Below are positions 7,087 to 13,725 of a stretch of 13,945 nucleotides of DNA, piece by piece (positions within the stretch are counted from its first letter, which is position 1; each line of letters begins with the position of its first letter). Source of the DNA: F23-D06 sp045600525 (lineage in GTDB: Bacteria > Bacteroidota > Bacteroidia > Bacteroidales > WCHB1-69); the NCBI GenBank assembly GCA_045600525.1, contig JAZRYC010000054.1, forward strand, positions 1 through 13,945, written 5' to 3'. The position numbers and the translations under genes are program-made. The notes beneath the pieces are model-generated. The model searched no databases and was not told the DNA's origin. It saw nothing but the letters and a program-made list of their open reading frames with translations.

Positions 7087-7446
7087 TTAAAATTTGAGAC
7101 CACCTTCTCTAGCTGCATCAGCCAAAGATTTAATTCTACCATGATATAAATAGCCGTTACGATCAAAAACAACTTCATTGATACCGGCAGCGATAGCGCG
7201 TTGAGCAATTTCCTTACCCACTAGGGCGGATTTTTCGCATTTTGTCACTTTCTGATCGGCAATGCCAGGTAATTTAGAAGAAGCTGATACCAAGGTAACA
7301 CCAGCAACGTCATCGATAACCTGTACATAGATGTCGCGGTTGCTTCTAAAAACGGACAATCTAGGACGGGTAGGAGTACCGCTAACGATTCTACGAATGC
7401 GGTTTTTAATCCTTTTTCTTCTATATTCTTTTTTATTGTTAGCCAT
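7087..7446 (-). CDS. rplR: 50S ribosomal protein L18 (uL18)
   Basis: A 119-residue uL18, which binds 5S rRNA with L5 in the central protuberance. It has the basic N-terminus (KKEYRRKRIKNRIRR), the RPRLSVFRSNRDIYVQVIDD core, and the closing FDRNGYLYHGRIKSLADAAREGGLKF, typical of the family. It lies 18 bases after rplF, in the conserved order. Nothing unusual in length or motif. Confidence 0.98.
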   Translation of the reverse strand: MANNKKEYRRKRIKNRIRRIVSGTPTRPRLSVFRSNRDIYVQVIDDVAGVTLVSASSKLPGIADQKVTKCEKSALVGKEIAQRAIAAGINEVVFDRNGYLYHGRIKSLADAAREGGLKF

Positions 7447-7464
7447 AATACAAAATTTACACGA

Positions 7465-8025
7465 TTATTTTTCTGCTGACTTACCAGCTTTCTTTCTAAC
7501 ATACTCGCCTTCAAAGCGGATACCTTTTCCTTTATAAGGTTCAGGTTTTCTGTAAGAACGGATCTTATGGGCAACCTGACCAAGGAGTTGTTTGTCGATG
7601 CAGCTCAGGATAATGATGGGGTTTTTACCTTTTTCATTGATCGTCTGCACAGAAATTTCCTTCGGAAAGTCGAACAAAATGTTGTGAGAGTAACCCAGAC
7701 CCATATCGAGTTGGTGGTCGCCCTTAGCTTCAGCTTTGTAACCAACGCCGATAACTTCGAGTTTTTGCTGGAATCCTTGGGATACGCCAGTCACCATGTT
7801 ATTGATAAGGGATCTATAAAGACCGTGCATAGCTTTGTCGCGTTTGTTGTCGGTCGGGCGAGTCAGATGGAGGTTGCCGTCTTCGATATTGAGTTCGATG
7901 CGGGGATCAACATATTGTTGGAGTTCACCCTTCGGACCTTTAACGGTAACGATATTGGACTTTTCGTCTCTTTTGATTTCTACGCCGCTAGGGATGGCGA
8001 TTTGTAATTTACCTATTCTTGACAT
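7465..8025 (-). CDS. rplF: 50S ribosomal protein L6 (uL6)
   Basis: A 186-residue uL6 that binds the 23S rRNA sarcin-ricin region through two similar domains. The start MSRIGKLQIAIP at 8025 is chosen because it is the conserved N-terminus and has an AGGAGG motif 7 bases upstream. The longer reading frame to 8055 would add ten unrelated residues that overlap rpsH. The C-terminal signature PEPYKGKGIRFEGEYVRKKA (from about residue 161) is intact. It follows rpsH by 14 bases. Confidence 0.98.
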   Translation of the reverse strand: MSRIGKLQIAIPSGVEIKRDEKSNIVTVKGPKGELQQYVDPRIELNIEDGNLHLTRPTDNKRDKAMHGLYRSLINNMVTGVSQGFQQKLEVIGVGYKAEAKGDHQLDMGLGYSHNILFDFPKEISVQTINEKGKNPIIILSCIDKQLLGQVAHKIRSYRKPEPYKGKGIRFEGEYVRKKAGKSAEK

Positions 8026-8032
8026 GACAATT

Positions 8033-8038
8033 CCTCCT
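8033..8038 (-). promoter_or_regulatory. full Shine-Dalgarno motif of rplF
   Basis: On the minus strand AGGAGG lies 7 bases before the rplF ATG, in the 14-base gap after rpsH. It fixes the start at 8025. A perfect motif is notable because most genes in this window, and in Bacteroidota in general, have none. Confidence 0.85.
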
Positions 8039-8039
8039 A

Positions 8040-8438
8040 TTAACTGATGTAACAAATTACTTCACCACCAACATTCTGAGCTTTAGCTTCCTTATCGGTC
8101 ATCATACCATGGGAGGTAGAGATGACGGCGATGCCGAGGCCATTAAGAACAGAAGGCATTTCTTCAACGCTGGTATATCTACGAAGACCGGGACGGCTGA
8201 CGCGTTGCAGAGTCGTAATGGCTGATTGTTTCGTTGTCGGATGATATTTCAAGGCGATCTTGATCATCTTAGGATGAGCATCATCGACGAACTTATAATT
8301 GAGAATATAACCTTTTTCAAAGAGGATCTTGGTGAGCGCTCTTTTCTCGTTGGAGGCAGGGATTTCCACTACCTTATGATTAGCGCGGATAGCGTTTCTC
8401 AAACGAGTCAAATAATCTGATATTGGATCGGTATTCAT
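8040..8438 (-). CDS. rpsH: 30S ribosomal protein S8 (uS8)
   Basis: A 132-residue uS8, a primary 16S rRNA binder of the central domain. In E. coli it is also the translational repressor of the spc operon, which is not shown here. Start MNTDPISDYLTRLRNA at 8438 is the conserved N-terminus. An in-frame ATG ten codons upstream overlaps the rpsN end region and lacks family support. The C-terminal signature GIAVISTSHGMMTDKEAKAQ is intact. A partial Shine-Dalgarno (AGGAG, 8447-8451) lies 8 bases before the start. Confidence 0.98.
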   Translation of the reverse strand: MNTDPISDYLTRLRNAIRANHKVVEIPASNEKRALTKILFEKGYILNYKFVDDAHPKMIKIALKYHPTTKQSAITTLQRVSRPGLRRYTSVEEMPSVLNGLGIAVISTSHGMMTDKEAKAQNVGGEVICYIS

Positions 8439-8446
8439 ACTGTAAT

Positions 8447-8451
8447 CTCCT
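8447..8451 (-). promoter_or_regulatory. Shine-Dalgarno-like motif of rpsH
   Basis: Minus-strand AGGAG (in the context TAGGAGA) with an 8-base spacer to the rpsH ATG, in the 23-base gap after rpsN. It supports the start at 8438 over the upstream in-frame ATG. A similar AGGAG (9323-9327) lies 8 bases before the rplE start, inside the rplX coding end. Confidence 0.65.
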
Positions 8452-8461
8452 AAATTTAATG

Positions 8462-8761
8462 TTACCAACTAGCTTTCTTTACACCGGGCAGCAAGCCTGC
8501 CATAGCCATTTCTCTGAAATTGATACGAGAGATGCCGAACTGACGGATGTATCCTTTCGGACGACCTGTCAGTTTGCAGCGGTTGTGCATACGGATAGGG
8601 TTTGAGTTGGGGGGTAATTTCTGCAATGCGATGTCGGCAGCGCGTTTGGCATCGTAGTCGTTACCATTCATGATTTTCTTCAGTTCTGCGCGCTTGGCAG
8701 CATATTTAGCAACTAACTTTGCTCTTTTAACTTCTTTTGCTTTTAAAGATTCTTTTGCCAT
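8462..8761 (-). CDS. rpsN: 30S ribosomal protein S14 (uS14), zinc-free type
   Basis: A 99-residue uS14, which helps assemble the head of the 30S subunit. The start is at MAKESLKAKEVKRAKL (8761). The longer frame would run into rplE. It is the long 'C-minus' form: the region HNRCKLTGRPKGYIRQFGIS keeps one cysteine but no CxxC zinc pairs. It starts 1 base after the rplE stop, so translation is likely coupled. Confidence 0.97.
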   Translation of the reverse strand: MAKESLKAKEVKRAKLVAKYAAKRAELKKIMNGNDYDAKRAADIALQKLPPNSNPIRMHNRCKLTGRPKGYIRQFGISRINFREMAMAGLLPGVKKASW

Positions 8762-8762
8762 A

Positions 8763-9314
8763 TTATTTCTGATTTTTAAATGGTAAGCCAAATTCCTTTA
8801 ATAATGCAAGGCATTCCTTATCATTACGAGCGGTAGTCACGAAAGTGATATCCATACCGTTGATCTTAGCCACCTTATCGATATCGATTTCGGGGAAGAT
8901 AATTTGTTCAGGAATACCAAGGGTATAGTTACCTCTACCGTCGAAGCCCTTGTCACTGATACCTCTGAAGTCGCGGATACGAGGGATGGAGACGGAAACA
9001 AGTCTATCGAGGAATTCATACATACGGTCGCCGTGAAGAGTCACGCGAACGCCGATAGGCATACCCTTTCTCAATTTGAAGTTAGAAATATCTTTTTTAG
9101 ATTTAGTTGCTACGGCTTTCTGACCTGCGATCATCGTCATTTCCTGAACACCGGCGTCGATGAGTTTTTTGTCGGCGATACCGAACTTACCGAGACCTTG
9201 GTTGAGGCATATCTTGGTGATGCGGGGAACGCGCATTACGGATTTGAAACCGAATTGTTCCTTAAGGGCAGGAAGAACCTCTTTTTGATATTTTTCTTTG
9301 TATCTTGGTGTCAT
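8763..9314 (-). CDS. rplE: 50S ribosomal protein L5 (uL5)
   Basis: A 183-residue uL5, which contacts 5S rRNA and the P-site tRNA from the central protuberance. Conserved pieces include VPRITKICLNQGLG (about residues 29-42), RKGMPIGVRVTLHGDRMYEFLDRL and GNYTLGIPEQIIFPEIDIDK. Its ATG overlaps the rplX stop as TAATG, sharing one base, a classic coupling junction. Length is normal. Confidence 0.98.
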   Translation of the reverse strand: MTPRYKEKYQKEVLPALKEQFGFKSVMRVPRITKICLNQGLGKFGIADKKLIDAGVQEMTMIAGQKAVATKSKKDISNFKLRKGMPIGVRVTLHGDRMYEFLDRLVSVSIPRIRDFRGISDKGFDGRGNYTLGIPEQIIFPEIDIDKVAKINGMDITFVTTARNDKECLALLKEFGLPFKNQK

Positions 9315-9628
9315 TATTTAATCTCCTCTCCAGATTTTTTAGAATATCTCACTAATTTACCATCTTCATTCATTCTTCTACCGATGCGGGTAGCGTTTCC
9401 TTTAGCGTCAACAACCATGAGGTTGGAAATGTGGATCGGGGCTTCTTTCTTAATAATGCCGCCATTCGGGTTTTTGGCGTTTGGTTTGGTGCTTTTAGAT
9501 ACCATGTTGCAACCTTCAACCAATGCTTTGCAATCACTCGGCATAACTTCAAGGACCTTACCTTGAGAGCCTTTAGACTCACCGGTGATGACTTTTACGA
9601 TGTCGCCTTTCTTGATTTTAAGTTTCAT
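9314..9628 (-). CDS. rplX: 50S ribosomal protein L24 (uL24)
   Basis: A 104-residue uL24, an assembly-starting protein that binds the 5' part of 23S rRNA. The KOW motif occupies about residues 7-28 (KGDIVKVITGESKGSQGKVL). Start MKLKIKKGD at 9628 is the family N-terminus. An in-frame ATG ten codons earlier falls in the 67-base gap after rplN, the longest gap inside this operon. That gap holds two CAATTG hexamers (9670-9675 and within the CCAATTGG palindrome 9655-9662) but no promoter box. Confidence 0.97.
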   Translation of the reverse strand: MKLKIKKGDIVKVITGESKGSQGKVLEVMPSDCKALVEGCNMVSKSTKPNAKNPNGGIIKKEAPIHISNLMVVDAKGNATRIGRRMNEDGKLVRYSKKSGEEIK

Positions 9629-9695
9629 TGTTTCTCTTGATTTTTTAGTGTTTACCAATTGGTCTTTGTCAATTGTATCTTTAGATAATAATTAA

Positions 9696-10064
9696 CTATA
9701 ATACTTCCGGTGCCAAAGACACGATTTTCATGAATTGTTTTTCACGAAGTTCACGTGCGACAGGTCCAAAGATACGGGTACCGCGAAGTTCGTCCGTCGG
9801 AGTGAGGAGAACCACAGCGTTGTCGTCAAACTTGATATAGGAACCATCGTTTCTGCGTACGTGTCTTTTCGTACGGACGACCACTGCCTTGGAAACGGTA
9901 CCGGCTTTAACCTGACCGGAAGGAATGGCACTCTTAATGGCGACGACGATTTTGTCGCCCACGCTTGCATAGCGTTTTTTTGTACCACCCAGAACGCGAA
10001 TACAAAGAACTTCCTTTGCACCGCTGTTATCTGCCACTGCTAATCTTGATTCTTGTTGTATCAT
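9696..10064 (-). CDS. rplN: 50S ribosomal protein L14 (uL14)
   Basis: A 122-residue uL14, a 23S rRNA binder at the subunit interface and the docking site of the silencing factor RsfS in other bacteria. It has the standard start MIQQESRLAVADNSGAKE, the core VVVRTKRHVRRNDGSYIKFDDNAVVLL and the end FGPVARELREKQFMKIVSLAPEVL. Its ATG comes 2 bases after the rpsQ stop. In E. coli this gene opens the spc operon. Here there is no sign of a separate promoter before it. Confidence 0.98.
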   Translation of the reverse strand: MIQQESRLAVADNSGAKEVLCIRVLGGTKKRYASVGDKIVVAIKSAIPSGQVKAGTVSKAVVVRTKRHVRRNDGSYIKFDDNAVVLLTPTDELRGTRIFGPVARELREKQFMKIVSLAPEVL

Positions 10065-10066
10065 AA

Positions 10067-10321
10067 CTATTTAGCTCTTTCAATAATTTCTACTAATCGC
10101 CAGCATTTGTTCTTAGACAAAGGTCTGGTTTCCATAATTCTTACTCTATCACCAATATGGCTGTCGTTCTTTTCATCGTGAGCCATGAATTTCGTGGAAC
10201 GTTTGAGGAACTTACCATAGATGGGGTGTTTCATTTTACGTTCAACTAAGACGACGATAGACTTATCCATTTTGTCGCTGACCACGACACCTTCTCTCAC
10301 TTTTCTATTGTTTCTTTCCAT
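10067..10321 (-). CDS. rpsQ: 30S ribosomal protein S17 (uS17)
   Basis: An 84-residue uS17, an OB-fold protein that binds the 5' domain of 16S rRNA. Visible family pieces are REGVVVSDKMDKSIVVLVE and HPIYGKFLKRSTKFMAHDE, then GDRVRIMETRPLSKNKCWRL. It follows rpmC by 17 bases with no Shine-Dalgarno. Length and motifs are ordinary. Confidence 0.97.
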   Translation of the reverse strand: MERNNRKVREGVVVSDKMDKSIVVLVERKMKHPIYGKFLKRSTKFMAHDEKNDSHIGDRVRIMETRPLSKNKCWRLVEIIERAK

Positions 10322-10338
10322 AATATGAGGTGGGATAA

Positions 10339-10536
10339 TTATTTATTTTCTAATTCACGTTTACGCAACTCAGTGTGCAGTCTTGCGATGGTTCTGCGTT
10401 GCTCTTTAATCAGTTGAGGATTTTCCAACGGAGAGATCGCGTGGTTAAGTCTCATTTTCACCAGTTGCTCTTTTTCGGTTGCCAATCTCTCTTTCACTTC
10501 GGGAGTGGTAAGCTCGTTTATAACTTTCTGTTTCAT
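10339..10536 (-). CDS. rpmC: 50S ribosomal protein L29 (uL29)
   Basis: A 65-residue, helix-rich uL29 located near the exit of the nascent peptide tunnel. The family core is LVKMRLNHAISPLENPQLIK followed by the IARLHTELRKRE end. Start is supported by an AGGAGG motif just upstream in the 11-base gap after rplP. Confidence 0.96.
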   Translation of the reverse strand: MKQKVINELTTPEVKERLATEKEQLVKMRLNHAISPLENPQLIKEQRRTIARLHTELRKRELENK

Positions 10537-10540
10537 ATCG

Positions 10541-10546
10541 CCTCCT
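10541..10546 (-). promoter_or_regulatory. full Shine-Dalgarno motif of rpmC
   Basis: Minus-strand AGGAGG with a 4-base spacer to the rpmC ATG, immediately after the rplP stop codon. This is the second perfect AGGAGG in the operon. The short spacing is less than the usual 5-9 bases. Confidence 0.75.
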
Positions 10547-10547
10547 A

Positions 10548-10973
10548 TTAAATTTCTTCTGAATAATCTCTTCTTACGATGAACTTCGTGTGAACGGGTA
10601 ATTTCTGAGCACCAAGTCTCATTGCTTCCTTAGCGACTTCCATTGGAATGCCGTCGGCTTCGAAGAGGATGCGACCTGGGCTGACGCGTGCTGCCCAAGA
10701 CTCGGGAGTACCTTTACCTTTACCCATACGAACACCCAAACCCTTAGCGGTTACAGGGCGATCCGGGAAGATTCTGATCCACAACTGGCCTTCACGCTTC
10801 ATCTCACGGGTGATAGCCTGACGGGCAGCTTCTATTTGACGGGCACTGATCCAGCACATGTCCAGTGTTTTCAGAGCGAAAGAGCCGAATGAAATCTCAG
10901 CACCACGTTTGGTGATATCTTTCATTCTGCCTTTTTGCGGGCGTCTGTATTTTACTTTTTTCGGTTGTAACAT
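10548..10973 (-). CDS. rplP: 50S ribosomal protein L16 (uL16)
   Basis: A 141-residue uL16 that helps place the A-site tRNA. Key segments are MLQPKKVKYRRPQKGRMK at the start, FGSFALKTLD, RPVTAKGLGVRMGKGKGTPE with the arginine region known to be hydroxylated in some bacteria, and the GRILFEADG core. It follows rpsC by 51 bases with no Shine-Dalgarno. Length is normal. Confidence 0.98.
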   Translation of the reverse strand: MLQPKKVKYRRPQKGRMKDITKRGAEISFGSFALKTLDMCWISARQIEAARQAITREMKREGQLWIRIFPDRPVTAKGLGVRMGKGKGTPESWAARVSPGRILFEADGIPMEVAKEAMRLGAQKLPVHTKFIVRRDYSEEI

Positions 10974-11024
10974 TGCTTTTAATGTTTTTAATTATTATTG
11001 AAAACCGGCATCTTGGCGTCGGTA

Positions 11025-11774
11025 TTAGTTATTATTGTTTCTATTGTTGTTTCTCGGAGCGTTGCCACCTTTGCGAGGACCGCGGAACATACGTTTTTGA
11101 GGGCCCTTTGCGTCTTTCGTGTCAAGATTGGTAGCAAAAAGATCGCGTCTTCCGTAAACGATACCGCGACAGATCCATACTTTGATACCGATGCAACCAT
11201 AGGTGGTATGAGCTTCCACTTGAGCATAGTCGATGTCTGCTCTCAAGGTGTGCAAAGGAATACGACCTTCTTTGAAATGTTCGGAACGTGCCATTTCAGC
11301 ACCGCCCAAACGACCGGCAGCCGTAACCTTGATACCATCGGCGTTTGCACGCATGGTAGAGGAAACAGCGGTCTTGATAGCCTTCTTGTAAGCCACACGG
11401 CCTTCAATCTGCTTTGCAATATTCTGAGCAACCAACTGAGCGTCCAAATCCGGGCGTTTTACTTCCACGATGTTAATCTGGATTTCCTTGTTGGTGATCA
11501 CCTTCAATTCTTCTTTAACTTTGTCAACTTCCGTACCACCCTTGCCGATAATAAGGCCCGGACGGGCTGTGCTGATGGTCACGGTGACCAATTTCAATGT
11601 TCTTTCAATGAAAATTTTTGAGATACCGGCTTTGGAGAACTTTGCGTTCAGATACTTTCTAATTTTGTCATCTTCGACGATTTTACTGGCGAAATTTTTG
11701 CCGCCGTACCAATTAGAATCCCAGCCTCTGACAATACCAAGGCGTATGCCTACCGGATTTACTTTCTGACCCAT
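11025..11774 (-). CDS. rpsC: 30S ribosomal protein S3 (uS3)
   Basis: A 249-residue uS3, which forms part of the mRNA entry channel and its helicase centre. The type II KH domain is seen with RPGLIIGKGG at residues 71-80. The C-terminal domain carries the basic GIKVWICRGIVYGRRD stretch. The last residues form an Asn-rich, basic tail (GNAPRNNNRNNNN), a variable region in this phylum. It starts 10 bases after rplV. The 51-base gap after its stop can be read in another frame as TDAKMPVFNNN, which may be a lost extension of the tail. Confidence 0.98.
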   Translation of the reverse strand: MGQKVNPVGIRLGIVRGWDSNWYGGKNFASKIVEDDKIRKYLNAKFSKAGISKIFIERTLKLVTVTISTARPGLIIGKGGTEVDKVKEELKVITNKEIQINIVEVKRPDLDAQLVAQNIAKQIEGRVAYKKAIKTAVSSTMRANADGIKVTAAGRLGGAEMARSEHFKEGRIPLHTLRADIDYAQVEAHTTYGCIGIKVWICRGIVYGRRDLFATNLDTKDAKGPQKRMFRGPRKGGNAPRNNNRNNNN

Positions 11775-11784
11775 ACTTAATTAA

Positions 11785-12228
11785 TTAATTTTTTGATTCT
11801 TCTGTTGTTATATTTTCTTTATTTACATTCTCAGCGTTTCTGTCGGCAATGATCAGCGTAACGTGATTAGAACGTTTTCTAATTCTGTTGGCACGACCTT
11901 GAGGCGCGGTGCGGATACGTTTCAGCATTCTGCCGCCATCCACCATAATGGTCTGCACATACAGATCTGCATTTTCCAATCTGGCGCCTTCGTTCTTAAC
12001 CTGCCAATTAGCCACAGCAGATTTCAAAAGCTTCAATAATTTCTCGGCTGCTTCGCGGCGGCTGTATTTCAATACGTTCATTGCATAATCAACATTCTTG
12101 CCACGAATGACGTTTGCCATAATTCTCATTTTGCGCGGGGAGGTCGGATTATCCACTAATCGGGCCATATAGATAGTTTTGTTCGCTTCTTTACGCGCAT
12201 TTGCTGCTAATTTTTTGCTTGCACTCAT
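11785..12228 (-). CDS. rplV: 50S ribosomal protein L22 (uL22)
   Basis: A 147-residue uL22, whose hairpin loop lines the peptide exit tunnel and is a known site of macrolide-resistance changes. The core NPTSPRKMRIMANVIRGKNV and the hairpin end LKRIRTAPQGRANRIRKRSNHVTL are intact, so no resistance-type deletion is seen. The C-terminal 20 residues are acidic and Asn/Glu-rich. It is the first gene of the cluster, transcribed from a promoter about 100 bases upstream. Normally rpsS lies directly before it, but here the preceding gene is an MscS channel. Confidence 0.97.
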   Translation of the reverse strand: MSASKKLAANARKEANKTIYMARLVDNPTSPRKMRIMANVIRGKNVDYAMNVLKYSRREAAEKLLKLLKSAVANWQVKNEGARLENADLYVQTIMVDGGRMLKRIRTAPQGRANRIRKRSNHVTLIIADRNAENVNKENITTEESKN

Positions 12229-12284
12229 TTTAATTTCTTACCTTTATTTGTTTTTTATTTATCTAATTCTCAATATTTTATATG

Positions 12285-12321
12285 CCGATTGAACATATTT
12301 AGCCCTTTTCCTATCAATCGG
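12285..12321 (-). promoter_or_regulatory. leader inverted repeat at the 5' end of the ribosomal mRNA
   Basis: CCGATTGA (12285-12292) and TCAATCGG (12314-12321) are exact reverse complements, 8 bp with a 21-base loop. The 5' arm on the minus strand begins about 5 bases after the -7 box, so the predicted transcript would start at or within the stem. It could be a 5' protective stem, a site for feedback by a ribosomal protein, or a DNA operator. None of these is shown. Confidence 0.5.
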
Positions 12322-12325
12322 GCGG

Positions 12326-12356
12326 CAAAAATAGAAAAAAATTCTATACAATCAAT
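12326..12356 (-). promoter_or_regulatory. Bacteroides-type promoter of the rplV-rpsE operon
   Basis: Read on the minus strand, ATTG (12356-12353, one mismatch to TTTG) is followed after 19 bases by TATTTTTG (12333-12326), a full match to TAnnTTTG, and then GCCGCC. Spacing fits the consensus. It lies in the 178-base gap between mscS and rplV, in a very A/T-rich setting. No terminator is seen after mscS, so some read-through from mscS is possible too. Confidence 0.78.
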
Positions 12357-12406
12357 TGTTTATAAATATTTTTTTTAACGAATATCTTTTACAAAAATAC
12401 GCACTA

Positions 12407-13228
12407 TTAATCTTTTTGTATATGGACATCCATTTGGTTAAACGGAATCTTGATTGACTCTCTGAGGAAGGTCTCATACACCTGCTGGTTAAGGCGATAG
12501 AATACCTGCCAGTAATTTTCGGGCAGCACCCACACATACAGGCGCATTTCCACAGCACTTTCACCCAAGCTTTCCACAGTAACCATAGGAATCTTCGGTT
12601 CTTTGAGTATTTCAGGATCATCCTTCACTAAGTCTAACAAGACCTTTCTTGCCTTATCCACGGATTCCCCATATGCAATACCCACATCAATTTGCACACG
12701 TCGTGCGGGCATTTTAAAGTGATTGGTCAATGATTTTGTCGCCAACTCCGTATTGGGAACTATAATCAGGCGGTTGTCGTATGTACGCAACGTAGTGTTG
12801 AATATTTGAATATTCTCAACAAATCCAGCATAGGTTCCCTGTTCAACAAAGTCGCCTACCTTAAAAGGTTTAAGCAACAATATGATTACGCCTCCTGCAA
12901 AGTTTTGGAGCGTACCCTGCAAGGCCATTCCTATGGCCAGGCCAGCCGCACCTACAATAGCCACAAAAGAGGTCATCTTAACACCCACTATGCCCGCCAC
13001 CGTTAAGAACAAGAGCACTTTTAATACCGCATCAATAAGGGAATTCAAAAATTGTTGGAGCGAAGGTTCCACCTCATGCTGGTGATAAGCCTTATTAAGC
13101 ACTTTGTTCAGCAGTTTGATGAGTTTTAGTCCCAAAAACAAAACGAGCAAAGCGATAATCACTTTAGGAATACTTTTAAACACAATATCCGTAAAAAATG
13201 TTTTGGCAGCTTCTACAAAATGTTCCAT
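12407..13228 (-). CDS. mscS: small-conductance mechanosensitive channel, MscS family
   Basis: A 273-residue inner-membrane channel that opens under membrane tension and releases solutes on osmotic downshock. Membrane helices are at about residues 20-38, 66-84 and 87-115. The third is the pore-lining helix with the Gly/Ala pattern GAAGLAIGMALQGTLQNFAGG, followed by the beta domain signature LLKPFKVGDFVE and VPNTELATKSLTNH. Length is close to E. coli MscS. I chose the ATG at 13228 (MEHFVEAAK). An in-frame ATG eight codons upstream is possible. It lies between a strong terminator upstream and the ribosomal operon downstream, with no functional link to either apparent. I saw no clear promoter box before it. 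Confidence 0.93.
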   Translation of the reverse strand: MEHFVEAAKTFFTDIVFKSIPKVIIALLVLFLGLKLIKLLNKVLNKAYHQHEVEPSLQQFLNSLIDAVLKVLLFLTVAGIVGVKMTSFVAIVGAAGLAIGMALQGTLQNFAGGVIILLLKPFKVGDFVEQGTYAGFVENIQIFNTTLRTYDNRLIIVPNTELATKSLTNHFKMPARRVQIDVGIAYGESVDKARKVLLDLVKDDPEILKEPKIPMVTVESLGESAVEMRLYVWVLPENYWQVFYRLNQQVYETFLRESIKIPFNQMDVHIQKD

Positions 13229-13305
13229 CGTTATATTGTTTATTATGTACAAAATATTATAATGTTAATTCATTATAGATGTATGCAATAACCTCAAAAG
13301 ACAAT

Positions 13306-13343
13306 AAAAAGAGCCTCATACTTAAGGCGTAATGAGGCTCTTT
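13306..13343 (-). terminator. intrinsic terminator after the PII-like gene
   Basis: A 12-bp perfect stem (13308-13319 with 13332-13343, core GAGCCTCAT/ATGAGGCTC) with a 12-base loop. On the minus strand T's continue through the stem base for a run of five T before ATTG. It lies 19 bases after the stop of the PII-like gene and separates it from mscS. A short T-run on the plus strand makes weak action in that direction possible. Confidence 0.9.
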
Positions 13344-13362
13344 CCTAAAAATGTTTAACGAA

Positions 13363-13668
13363 CTATAATGTTTTATCGGTTATTTCTTCCGCATTCCACA
13401 CAAAGGCACGGAGCCCCTGTTGCTCGGCCGAAAGGTCCAGTTCATGGATATCCTTCAACAATTGTTCAACCTTCTCGTCAGGGACAAACGTGAGTACTGC
13501 AGAATTCAGCGTCGGCCACGCATGCGTTCCATAGTGAGGTTCGCCATTATCGGAGCCACGACCTTGCACCTCGTTCCAAAAAGTAAACCCACGGATTTCA
13601 TTTTTATCCAAGACCTCAATTACTTCATCATAAAAGGCCTGATATAGGGAAATAAAAACTGCTTTCAT
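13363..13668 (-). CDS. PII/CutA-like small protein beside an RND pump
   Basis: A 101-residue soluble protein. Its length, alternating strand/helix pattern and the central loop region (WNEVQGRGSDNGEPHYGTHAWPTLN, written here as pieces: WNEVQGRGSDNG at about 32-43 and HYGTHAWPTLN at 45-55) followed by SAVLTFVPDEKVEQLL fit the ferredoxin-like fold of PII/CutA-type proteins. That family includes small proteins encoded next to metal or multidrug RND pumps. It lies 57 bases downstream of the RND gene on the same strand and is closed by its own terminator, so it may sense a ligand linked to the pump. The lack of a classical PII T-loop signature means it is not GlnB/GlnK. Function is not established by sequence. 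Confidence 0.65.
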   Translation of the reverse strand: MKAVFISLYQAFYDEVIEVLDKNEIRGFTFWNEVQGRGSDNGEPHYGTHAWPTLNSAVLTFVPDEKVEQLLKDIHELDLSAEQQGLRAFVWNAEEITDKTL

Positions 13669-13689
13669 TTTATTGATTATGGATTTTAT

Positions 13690-13713
13690 GGAGGCACTGA
13701 CAGCAGTACCTCC
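13690..13713 (-). promoter_or_regulatory. stem-loop between the RND pump gene and the PII-like gene
   Basis: GGAGG-C-ACTG (13690-13699) pairs with CAGT-A-CCTCC (13704-13713), 9 pairs with one C/A mismatch and a 4-base loop. No T-run follows on the minus strand, so it is unlikely to be a complete terminator. It may be a processing or attenuation point that sets different levels of the two genes. Confidence 0.5.
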
Positions 13714-13725
13714 ACGGATTAATAA

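Noticed and set aside
6595..7149. 184-codon plus-strand frame over rpsE and rplR
   Set aside because: It lies antisense to two highly conserved ribosomal protein genes and shows no protein features.
9629..9695. Internal promoter between rplN and rplX
   Set aside because: No TAnnTTTG box is present on the minus strand. Only CAATTG repeats are visible.
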